Position numbers and translations under genes: made by a program
Shown here: positions 44,193-51,253 of the stretch, piece by piece
How positions within the stretch are numbered: the first letter of the stretch is position 1
How the letters are laid out: every line of letters begins with the position of its first letter
The notes under the pieces: generated by a model
Told to the model about the DNA's origin: nothing
Seen by the model: only the letters and a program-made list of their open reading frames with translations
Databases searched by the model: none
Source of the DNA: DATMER01 sp034667225
GTDB lineage: Bacteria; Acidobacteriota; Thermoanaerobaculia; Multivoradales; UBA5704
Direction of reading: 5' to 3'
DNA length: 64,000 nucleotides
Assembly: GCA_034667225.1 (NCBI GenBank)
Contig: JAXDKG010000051.1
Location: 62,001 to 126,000 of the forward strand

Positions 44193-45389
44193 ATGGAAAT
44201 CCTTCGCGATACCAACATCGATTTCATGAAGTACCGGAAGTTCTGGATCATCGTTTCGCTGGCCCTGGTGGTGCTCGGCATCTTCTCGGTCTTCGCGCAT
44301 GGCAAGCTGAACGTGGGCGTGGACTTCGCGGGCGGCACCCAGATCAACCTGCAGTTCAAGGACCGGCCGCAGATCGACCGCCTCCGCGGCGTGCTCGAAG
44401 GAGCGGGCCTGGAGGAGTTCACGATCCAGCGCTTCGGCGAGGAGGAGGAGAACGAGGTCATGGTCCGCACCCGTCTCGCCAAGGGTGAGGAGCAGGGGAG
44501 CCGCCAGAAGGTCGCGGACGCGCTCGACCGCGAGCTCAACCCGGGCCAGGCCGGCCGGCCGGACGTCAACCGGATCGGCGCCGACGCGCTCTCCGCCCTC
44601 CTGGCCCAGGCCGACCCGGACCACCTCGGCCCAGCCGGCCCGGCCAGGTACCTGCAGACCGCGGAAAAGATCGTGGCGCAGCGCGCCAAGACCGGGCTGT
44701 TCACCTCCTGGGACCAGCTCGCCGGCCTCGGCGGTCTCTCTCCGGCGGCGCTTCAGTCCCTGCAGCAGCGGGCCACCCTGGGCAACTTCGGAGTGCTCGG
44801 CGTCGAGACTGTCGGTCCGCAGATCGGCGAGGAGCTGCGCATGCAGGGCCTCTACGCGGTGCTGCTGTCGCTGGTCGGCATGCTGATCTACATCTGGGTG
44901 CGCTTCGAGCTGCGCTTCGGCGTGGGTGCGATCATGGCCTGCGTCCACGACGTGCTGGTCACGCTCGGCCTGTTCGCGCTCTTCGGCTTCGAGTTCAACC
45001 TGACCACGATCGCGGCCTTCCTGACCCTGATCGGTTACTCGGTCAACGACACGGTGGTGATCTTCGACCGCATCCGCGAGAACATGCGGAAGACCCGCCG
45101 CAAGCCGCTGCTCGAGATCATGAACGAGAGCATCAACCAGACGCTGTCGCGCACGATCCTGACCGGCGGCTCGACGCTGCTCGTCCTCGGAGCCCTGCTC
45201 TGGCTGGGCGGCGACGTGATCCGCGGCTTCGCGTTCGTGATGCTGGTCGGCATCCTGGTGGGCACGTACTCGTCGATCTACGTGGCGAGCCCGTTCGCGC
45301 TCCTCTGGGAGGACTGGTTCGGGCCCGCGGCCAAGGCCCGCCGCGCTGGCCGCGCCACTGAAACTCCTGCACATACCAAAGCCGGCTAG
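44193..45389 (+). CDS. secF: Protein translocase subunit SecF with large insertion
   Basis: 398 residues, about 80 longer than usual. Six membrane helices, with NVGVDFAGGTQINLQ in the first periplasmic block and GYSVNDTVVIFDRIRENM in TM4. The insertion (about residues 118-197) lies in the periplasmic loop between the first and second helices. It contains TAEKIVAQRAKTGLFTSWDQ and LAGLGGLSPAALQSLQ, which looks like a helix-hairpin-helix (ComEA/GspK-type) fold. A membrane-side or protein-docking role is possible. Otherwise a normal SecF partner of SecD. Confidence 0.93.
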   Translation: MEILRDTNIDFMKYRKFWIIVSLALVVLGIFSVFAHGKLNVGVDFAGGTQINLQFKDRPQIDRLRGVLEGAGLEEFTIQRFGEEEENEVMVRTRLAKGEEQGSRQKVADALDRELNPGQAGRPDVNRIGADALSALLAQADPDHLGPAGPARYLQTAEKIVAQRAKTGLFTSWDQLAGLGGLSPAALQSLQQRATLGNFGVLGVETVGPQIGEELRMQGLYAVLLSLVGMLIYIWVRFELRFGVGAIMACVHDVLVTLGLFALFGFEFNLTTIAAFLTLIGYSVNDTVVIFDRIRENMRKTRRKPLLEIMNESINQTLSRTILTGGSTLLVLGALLWLGGDVIRGFAFVMLVGILVGTYSSIYVASPFALLWEDWFGPAAKARRAGRATETPAHTKAG

Positions 45390-45425
45390 GACTTTCTGCC
45401 TGACGTTCTGCGTTAGAATCAAGGA

Positions 45426-45450
45426 CCCGGAGTAGCACTTCTGCTCCGGG
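45426..45450 (+). other. Leader hairpin before rel
   Basis: CCCGGAGTAG (45426-45435) pairs with CTGCTCCGGG (45441-45450) with one G-U pair, a 10-bp stem with a 5-nt loop. It lies between the secF stop and the rel ATG. No T-run follows, so it may be an mRNA leader structure rather than a terminator. Confidence 0.5.
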
Positions 45451-45461
45451 CCCCGTGACTC

Positions 45462-47717
45462 ATGTCGCCGGCCCGAACAACCTTCGCTGCTCCCGTGCTC
45501 CCTGCACGGGCGACGCGCGTGGAAGACGTTTTCTCCACGCTCTCCGCCCACGGCCGCCCCTTTGACCCCCAGCTCCTCGGCAGGGTTTACGAGTTTTCGC
45601 GGGAGATGCACAAGGACCAGCTCCGCCGCTCCGGCGAGCCGTACCTGATCCATCCCCTCAACGTCGCCTGGCTCCTCGCCGACCTCAACTTCGATCAGAC
45701 GTGCGTCGCCGTCGGGCTCCTCCACGACGTGCTCGAAGACACGCTCACCAGCCGCGAGGTCCTGGAAAAAGAGTTCGGGCCCGAGATCGCAGAGCTCGTG
45801 GACGGCGTCACCAAGATCGGCCGCCACGAATACGTGCGCCGCGACGAAGCGCAGGCCGAAACCTTCCGCAAGATGATCCTGGCCTCGGCCAAGGACATCC
45901 GCGTCATCCTGGTCAAGCTCGCCGACCGCCTGCATAACATGCAGACCCTCGAGCCGCTGACGCCCGAGTCGCGGCGCCGCATCTCGCGCGAGACGCTGGA
46001 GATCTACGCGCCCATCGCGCACCGGCTGGGCATGGCCAAGGTCAAGGGCGACCTCGAAGACCTCGCCTTCTTCTATCTCTGGCCGCACCAGTTCGGCGAG
46101 CTGCACTCGAAGATCGCCGAGAAGATGCGCGCGATGGAGCGCGACACGCAGCGCATCCGCGAGCGCCTCGCGCGCAGCCTGGAAGAGGCCGGCATCGACG
46201 CCGAGATCAGCTTCCGGGTCAAGCGCTACTACTCGATCTTCCAGAAGCTGCAGCGCCAGGGCGTCGACATCGACCAGCTCTACGACTACCTAGCCTTCCG
46301 CATCGTCACGGTCAACCTGCGCGACACCTACGCCGGGCTCGGCGTGGTCCACCAGAACTGGCGCCCGATCCCGGGCCGGTTCAAGGACTACATCGCGATG
46401 CCCAAGCCCAACCTCTACCAGTCGCTGCACACGACGGTCGTGGGCGAGCGCGGCCAGCCGTTCGAGGTGCAGATCCGCACCCGCGAGATGGACCTGATCG
46501 CGGAAGAGGGGATCGCGGCCCACTGGCGCTACAAGGAGGGACGGCTGGAGACCCGCGGTAGTGGCGGGGGAGGGGACGACCAGAACATCCTCTGGCTGCG
46601 CCAGCTCCTGGAATGGCAGAAGGAGGTGCAGGATCCCCGCACCTTCCTCACCACGCTCAAGGTCGACCTCTATCCGGACGAGGTCTACGTGTTCACGCCC
46701 AAGGGCGACGTGCTCTCGTTCCCGCGCGGTGCGACTCCGCTCGACTTCGCCTACAAGGTGCACACCGATCTCGGCCATCACTGCGCCGGGGCGCGGCTCA
46801 ACGGCCGGCTGGTGCCGCTGCGCACCGCGCTCCAGAACGGCGACATGGTGGAGATCGTCACCAACGCGAACCGCAACCCGAGCCGCGACTGGCTGAACTT
46901 CGTCACCACCTCGCGCGCCAAGAGCAAGATCCGGCAATGGCTCAACACGCAGCAGAAGCAGCGCGCCATGGAGATCGGCCGCCGGCTGCTGGACAAGGAG
47001 CTGCGCAAGTTCGGCGTGACGGTCAAGAAGTTCCTCGACGATCCGGCGCTCGCCACCTACCTGCACGAGGAGGGGCTGTCCCGGGCCGACGACCTGTTCA
47101 GCCGCCTGGGCTTCGGCAAGGCCGAGACGCGGCACGTGCTGGCGCGGGTGCTCGGCGAGGAGAAGATGGCCGAGCCCGAGGAGAAGCCGAGCCGCATCCG
47201 CCAGGTGGTGAGCAAGATCCTGCCGTTCGGCGCCGGCGGAGGCGCGGGTCCGATCACGGTCAAGGGGCAGGGCGACATGCTGGCCTACCTCGCCAAGTGC
47301 TGCAACCCGCTGCCGGGGGAGGACATCGTCGGCTACGTGACACGCGGCCGCGGGGTCTCGGTGCATTCGACCCACTGCCCGAACGTGCAGAACCTGCTCT
47401 ACAACCCGGAGCGCGAGATCGAGGTGCAGTGGGACCAGGGGCGGGACGAGGTCTACCAGGTCTCGCTGATGATCGAGACCGCCGACCAGCCCGGCATGCT
47501 GGCGAAGCTGACCGAGGCGATCACCAAGGTGGGGAGCAACATCACGCAGTTCGAGGCCGAGACCCACGAGACGGGCCGGGCCTCGATCGGCGTGGTCTGC
47601 CAGCTCAAGGACCGCAAGCAGCTCGACAAGCTGCTGCGCGAGGTGCGCGGGATCCCGGGAGTGCTGCGGGTGGACCGGAAGACGACGGGCGGCGGGAAGA
47701 TGGCGGAGGCGCACTAG
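45462..47717 (+). CDS. RelA/SpoT-family (p)ppGpp synthetase/hydrolase
   Basis: 751 residues, a full bifunctional Rel/SpoT layout. The HD hydrolase domain has His64 (LIHPLNVAW) and His-Asp at 88-89 (LLHDVLEDT). The synthetase domain carries RFKDYIAMPKPNLYQSLHTT; the RFKD form is typical of bifunctional enzymes, while RelA has ExDD. TGS (about 390-450, VYVFTPKGDV), helical region and C-terminal ACT domain (VSLMIETADQPGMLAKLTEA) follow. It controls the stringent response. ATG 45462. Confidence 0.96.
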   Translation: MSPARTTFAAPVLPARATRVEDVFSTLSAHGRPFDPQLLGRVYEFSREMHKDQLRRSGEPYLIHPLNVAWLLADLNFDQTCVAVGLLHDVLEDTLTSREVLEKEFGPEIAELVDGVTKIGRHEYVRRDEAQAETFRKMILASAKDIRVILVKLADRLHNMQTLEPLTPESRRRISRETLEIYAPIAHRLGMAKVKGDLEDLAFFYLWPHQFGELHSKIAEKMRAMERDTQRIRERLARSLEEAGIDAEISFRVKRYYSIFQKLQRQGVDIDQLYDYLAFRIVTVNLRDTYAGLGVVHQNWRPIPGRFKDYIAMPKPNLYQSLHTTVVGERGQPFEVQIRTREMDLIAEEGIAAHWRYKEGRLETRGSGGGGDDQNILWLRQLLEWQKEVQDPRTFLTTLKVDLYPDEVYVFTPKGDVLSFPRGATPLDFAYKVHTDLGHHCAGARLNGRLVPLRTALQNGDMVEIVTNANRNPSRDWLNFVTTSRAKSKIRQWLNTQQKQRAMEIGRRLLDKELRKFGVTVKKFLDDPALATYLHEEGLSRADDLFSRLGFGKAETRHVLARVLGEEKMAEPEEKPSRIRQVVSKILPFGAGGGAGPITVKGQGDMLAYLAKCCNPLPGEDIVGYVTRGRGVSVHSTHCPNVQNLLYNPEREIEVQWDQGRDEVYQVSLMIETADQPGMLAKLTEAITKVGSNITQFEAETHETGRASIGVVCQLKDRKQLDKLLREVRGIPGVLRVDRKTTGGGKMAEAH

Positions 47718-47759
47718 CCGGCCGGGCATCAGCCTGGGGATGCGGGAGGGGGTGAGCTT

Positions 47760-47993
47760 CTAGCCCTGCTGCGTCTGCTGGTCTTCCGGCTTCCACTTGC
47801 GCGCCGGAGCCTTCACTACCTTGCCGCTGCGCAGGCAGCGGGTGCAGACGCGCACGTGGCGCACGGCGCCGTCCACCAGCGCGCGGACGCGCTGCAGGTT
47901 CGGCTCCCAGGTGCGCGAAGTCACGTTGTGGGCGTGGCTGATGTTGCGGCCGAACACGGTGCCCTTGCCGCAGATCTCGCATTGCTTGGCCAT
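47760..47993 (-). CDS. rpmB: Large ribosomal subunit protein bL28
   Basis: 77 residues, basic, with a zinc-type pair of cysteine couples (Cys5/Cys8 and Cys50/Cys53). Recognised by MAKQCEICGKGTVFGRNIS and RTWEPNLQRVRALVDG, the bL28 signatures. Preceded by a well-formed promoter. It converges with rel after 42 nt. Confidence 0.95.
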   Translation of the reverse strand: MAKQCEICGKGTVFGRNISHAHNVTSRTWEPNLQRVRALVDGAVRHVRVCTRCLRSGKVVKAPARKWKPEDQQTQQG

Positions 47994-48046
47994 GGTGCTA
48001 TCTCTCCAGTGTCTCTTGAATTCAGATGGGCCCCGAGGGGCAGGGT

Positions 48047-48075
48047 AAGATAGCAGAAGACCGCCTCCTCCGCAA
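48047..48075 (-). promoter_or_regulatory. Promoter for rpmB
   Basis: Minus strand: TTGCGG (48075-48070), 17-nt spacer, TATCTT (48052-48047), about 55 nt before the rpmB ATG. Confidence 0.6.
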
Positions 48076-48132
48076 TCCCGCCCCCTGATCCCGCCTTGCG
48101 CGGGGGCACCGAATCTTCCTCAAACAAAGGGC

Positions 48133-48161
48133 TTGCGTTCTCAAAAAAGCAGGTGTACAGT
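48133..48161 (+). promoter_or_regulatory. Upstream promoter of the pil operon
   Basis: TTGCGT (48133-48138), 17-nt spacer, TACAGT (48156-48161). It lies in the 300-nt rpmB/pilM divergent gap, which holds no gene. Confidence 0.5.
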
Positions 48162-48200
48162 TCCCTCACTGGTTCATATAGCCATAGATACATGTTCAGC

Positions 48201-48229
48201 TTGACACCGGTGTCTTTTGCTGCTAGGTT
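48201..48229 (+). promoter_or_regulatory. Main promoter of the pil operon
   Basis: Consensus TTGACA (48201-48206), 17-nt spacer, TAGGTT (48224-48229), about 70 nt upstream of pilM GTG. Two promoters in tandem suggest regulated expression of the pilus assembly operon. Confidence 0.65.
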
Positions 48230-48298
48230 GCAGTGAAGCTTTAAGTATCACCGGGTAAGTAGGCTTGTTAGCTGGACTTTCAAGGGAGCTGAAACGCC

Positions 48299-49360
48299 GT
48301 GCTCTTCTCGCGCTCGAAAAAGAGTGTCGTAGGGCTGGACATCGGAAGCTCCGGGATCAAGCTGGTCGAGCTCAAGGAGCGCAAGCAGGGCGAGTTCACC
48401 CTGATGCGCCTCGGGGTCGAGCCGCTCTCTCCGGAAGCGATCGTGGATGGCTCGATCATGGACTCGTCGCTGGTCGTGGACGCGATCCACCGCCTGAACG
48501 ACCAGACCAAGGTCAAGAGCACCAACTACGCCACCTCGCTGTCCGGCCACTCGGTGATCATCAAGAAGATCCAGCTCCCCTCCATGCCCCTGGAGGAGCT
48601 GGACGAGTCGATCAAGTGGGAGGCGGAGCAGTACATCCCCTTCGACATCAACGACGTCCGCCTGAGCTACGAGGTGCTCTCCGAGGGTGAGCCCGGCCGG
48701 GACAACATGGACGTGCTGCTGGTGGCGGTCAAGCGCGACAAGGTCAACGACTACGTCTCGGTAATCAGCCAGACCGGCAAGACCCCCACGATCGTGGACG
48801 TCGACGCCTTCGCGGTGCAGAACGCCTACGAGGCCAATTACGACCTCAATCCGCGCTCGGTCGTCGCCCTGATCAACATGGGGGCGAGCGTCACCAACAT
48901 CAACATCCTGTCGCGCGGCACGACGGTGTTCTGGCGCGACATCACGATGGGCGGCAACCACTTCACCGAGTCGCTGCAGCGCGAGTTCAACCTGTCGTTC
49001 CAGCAGGCGGAGGCGCTGAAGCGCGGCGATCCGGTCGACCGCTACACGGCGGCGGACGCCCGCGGCGTGCTGGAGAAGGTGTCGGCGGAGATGGCGTCGG
49101 AGATCCGCAAGACCTTCGACTTCTTCTCGGCCACCTCGTCGGAGGGTCCGGTCGACGAGCTGGTGCTCTCCGGCGGCTGCGCGCTCACCCCGAACCTGCT
49201 GCAAGTGCTGCGCGAGCGCTTCGAAGTGCCCACCGAGCTGATGAACCCGCTCAAGCGGATCCATTACAAGGAGAGCGACTTCGACGCCACGTGGCTGCAG
49301 TCGATCGCGCCGATGATGGCGGTGGCGGTGGGGCTCGGCATCCGCAAGGTGGGGGAGTAG
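48299..49360 (+). CDS. pilM: Type IV pilus assembly protein PilM
   Basis: 353 residues. Actin-like cytoplasmic ATPase that caps the inner-membrane alignment complex. It has VGLDIGSSGIKLVELKE at the start and SVVALINMGASVTNINIL (phosphate-2 region) near residue 195. GTG 48299 follows GGGAG. First gene of pilMNOPQ; it ends 3 nt before pilN. Confidence 0.95.
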   Translation: MLFSRSKKSVVGLDIGSSGIKLVELKERKQGEFTLMRLGVEPLSPEAIVDGSIMDSSLVVDAIHRLNDQTKVKSTNYATSLSGHSVIIKKIQLPSMPLEELDESIKWEAEQYIPFDINDVRLSYEVLSEGEPGRDNMDVLLVAVKRDKVNDYVSVISQTGKTPTIVDVDAFAVQNAYEANYDLNPRSVVALINMGASVTNINILSRGTTVFWRDITMGGNHFTESLQREFNLSFQQAEALKRGDPVDRYTAADARGVLEKVSAEMASEIRKTFDFFSATSSEGPVDELVLSGGCALTPNLLQVLRERFEVPTELMNPLKRIHYKESDFDATWLQSIAPMMAVAVGLGIRKVGE

Positions 49361-49363
49361 CCC

Positions 49364-49993
49364 ATGATCAAGATCAATCTCCTGAGCGAAGGCAAGCGGG
49401 CGGTCCGCAAGGCCAAGCCGGCGGCCTCCCTCCTCGAAGGCAAGGACATCGGGCAGTACCTGATCGTCATCGGCCTGCTGATCGGCGCGCTCGCCTCGGG
49501 CTGGTTCTGGTGGACCCTCAAGCAGAAGATCGCCGACCAGCAGGAAGAGATCTCCATCGCCCAGGCCGAAGTGGAAGCCCTGGGCGCGGTGATCAGGGAG
49601 GTCGAGGAGTACAAGGGCAAGAAGGCCGAGCTCGAGCGCAAGATCGGGATCATCAACGACCTCAAGGCCAACCAGAAGGGCCCGGTGCGGATCATGGACT
49701 ACGTGTCCAAGGCCCTGCCCGAGCTGCTCTGGATGGACCGCATGACGATGAACGCCACCACGATCGTGCTCGAGGGCCGGGCGTTCAACACCAACGCCGT
49801 GGCGGCGCTCATCGAGAACCTCGACAAGGTCCCGGAGTTCGAGGAGCCGACGCTGCGCGACGCGACCGAGCAGGGCGGCATCTACAGGTTCGTGATCGAC
49901 TTCAACTATAAGTTCGAAGCGCCCAAGCCGGAGAAGGCCGCCGGGGACGACACCAAGCCGGGTGCACCGGCGTCCCCCGCGACTTCCGGGTAG
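49364..49993 (+). CDS. pilN: Type IV pilus assembly protein PilN
   Basis: 209 residues. The conserved cytoplasmic tail INLLSEGKR binds PilM. One membrane helix (YLIVIGLLIGALASGWFWW) is followed by a coiled coil (QQEEISIAQAEVEALGAVI) and a ferredoxin-like periplasmic domain. The C-terminal Pro/Ala/Asp tail is low complexity. It forms the inner-membrane complex with PilO. Confidence 0.94.
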   Translation: MIKINLLSEGKRAVRKAKPAASLLEGKDIGQYLIVIGLLIGALASGWFWWTLKQKIADQQEEISIAQAEVEALGAVIREVEEYKGKKAELERKIGIINDLKANQKGPVRIMDYVSKALPELLWMDRMTMNATTIVLEGRAFNTNAVAALIENLDKVPEFEEPTLRDATEQGGIYRFVIDFNYKFEAPKPEKAAGDDTKPGAPASPATSG

Positions 49994-50005
49994 GAGGGAA
50001 ACCCG

Positions 50006-50671
50006 GTGGCGTTGAAGACCGGATTGGAAGGCAAACCCTGGTATTACGGCCTGGGCATCGGGCTCGCCCTCGGGGCGGCGATCTTCGGCGTCGTCAACTG
50101 GCAGGTGCTCACCCCGATGAGGGACCAGCTCGTGGCCGGTGAGCAGCAGCTCTCCGAGCTGCAGAACAAGATCCAGGAAGGGCGGGCGGCCAAGCAGCAG
50201 CTCCCCAGGTTCCGCGAGGAGGTCCGCCAGCTCGAGATGGAGCTCGACAAGCTCCTGCGCATTCTGCCGGCGCGGCGCAACACGCCAGACCTCCTGCGCC
50301 GCATCCGCTCCCTGACCGAGCAGGGCGACTTCGCCATGCGGCGCTTCACCCCCGGCCAGCTTTCCGACCGGGAGTTCTTCAGCGAGTGGCCGATCGCGGT
50401 CAGCGTCGACGGCGGGTACCACAACCTCGCCCTCTTCTTCGACCGCATCAGCCGCTTCTCGCGCATCATCAACATCGAGGACCTCACCATCACCGCCCTG
50501 TCCGGAGCGAACGGAACCCACACCCTGTCGGCGAACTTCAATGCCAAGACGTTCGTCTACAAGGAGGCACCGCCGCCTTCCGCGACGCCGGCCGCGGCGC
50601 CGGCCGCCGCCGAACCCTCGGCGATGGAACGCGCCCGCGCAGCCCAGGCCCAGGGAGGAGGACCGGAATGA
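50006..50671 (+). CDS. pilO: Type IV pilus assembly protein PilO
   Basis: 221 residues. One membrane helix (YYGLGIGLALGAAIFGVVNW), a coiled coil (GEQQLSELQNKIQEGRAAK) and a periplasmic domain (FDRISRFSRIINIEDLTI). A Pro/Ala-rich tail (SATPAAAPAAAEP) ends it. GTG start 50006. It ends overlapping the pilP start by 4 nt. Confidence 0.93.
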   Translation: MALKTGLEGKPWYYGLGIGLALGAAIFGVVNWQVLTPMRDQLVAGEQQLSELQNKIQEGRAAKQQLPRFREEVRQLEMELDKLLRILPARRNTPDLLRRIRSLTEQGDFAMRRFTPGQLSDREFFSEWPIAVSVDGGYHNLALFFDRISRFSRIINIEDLTITALSGANGTHTLSANFNAKTFVYKEAPPPSATPAAAPAAAEPSAMERARAAQAQGGGPE

Positions 50672-51219
50672 AGAACCACATCCGCGCCAGGATCCTCCTG
50701 GCCTGCCTCCTACTCCTGCCGGGGCTCGGCGCCCTTGCGCTCGCCCAGGCCCCGCAGTCTCCTCCTCCGGCAACTCCGCCGCCGGCAGGCAACGAGGATG
50801 GCTTCCTCGGTGCGCCGACGCCGGACACGGGCGACATCGACGAGATCCTCGAGGGCGAGGAGGAGGTCCTCTCCGGCAGCGGCGGCTTTACCTACGATCC
50901 CGGCAACCGTCGGGATCCCTTCAAGTCCCTGCTCACCGGGCCGGAGAAGGCCGAGCAGCACGGACCCCGGCCGGAGGGCATCCCCGGGCTGCTGATCGAC
51001 GAGATCCAGCTCCTCGGGATCTGGCGTACGCCCCGCGGCTACGTGGCCCAGATCAGGGCTTCGAACAAGAGCTTCCTCCTGCGAGAGGGAGACCAGCTCT
51101 TCGACGGAGACGTGGTGACCATCCAGAAGAACGAAGTCGTCTTCAAGCAGCAGGTTCAGGATCCGACCGCCCTGAAGCCGTTCCGCGAGGTGGTCAAGAA
51201 CCTTAGTCCCGCCCGGTGA
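50668..51219 (+). CDS. pilP: Type IV pilus assembly protein PilP
   Basis: 183 residues. Signal sequence (ARILLACLLLLPGLGALALA) without an obvious lipobox Cys, which differs from typical PilP lipoproteins. A Pro-rich linker leads to a beta-domain: DPGNRRDPFKSLL, then GLLIDEIQLLGIWRTPRGYVAQI, which bridges PilNO to the PilQ secretin. ATG 50668 overlaps pilO. Confidence 0.92.
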   Translation: MKNHIRARILLACLLLLPGLGALALAQAPQSPPPATPPPAGNEDGFLGAPTPDTGDIDEILEGEEEVLSGSGGFTYDPGNRRDPFKSLLTGPEKAEQHGPRPEGIPGLLIDEIQLLGIWRTPRGYVAQIRASNKSFLLREGDQLFDGDVVTIQKNEVVFKQQVQDPTALKPFREVVKNLSPAR

Positions 51220-51253
51220 GGGCCGTTTGTTTTCAGGTCCGGAGGCGAGTGCC

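Noticed and set aside
42759..46106. 1115-residue minus-strand frame
   Set aside because: Antisense shadow of secD, secF and rel; composition is Arg/Gln/Asp-rich without any domain.
48248..50773. 841-residue minus-strand frame
   Set aside because: Antisense shadow of pilM, pilN and pilO.
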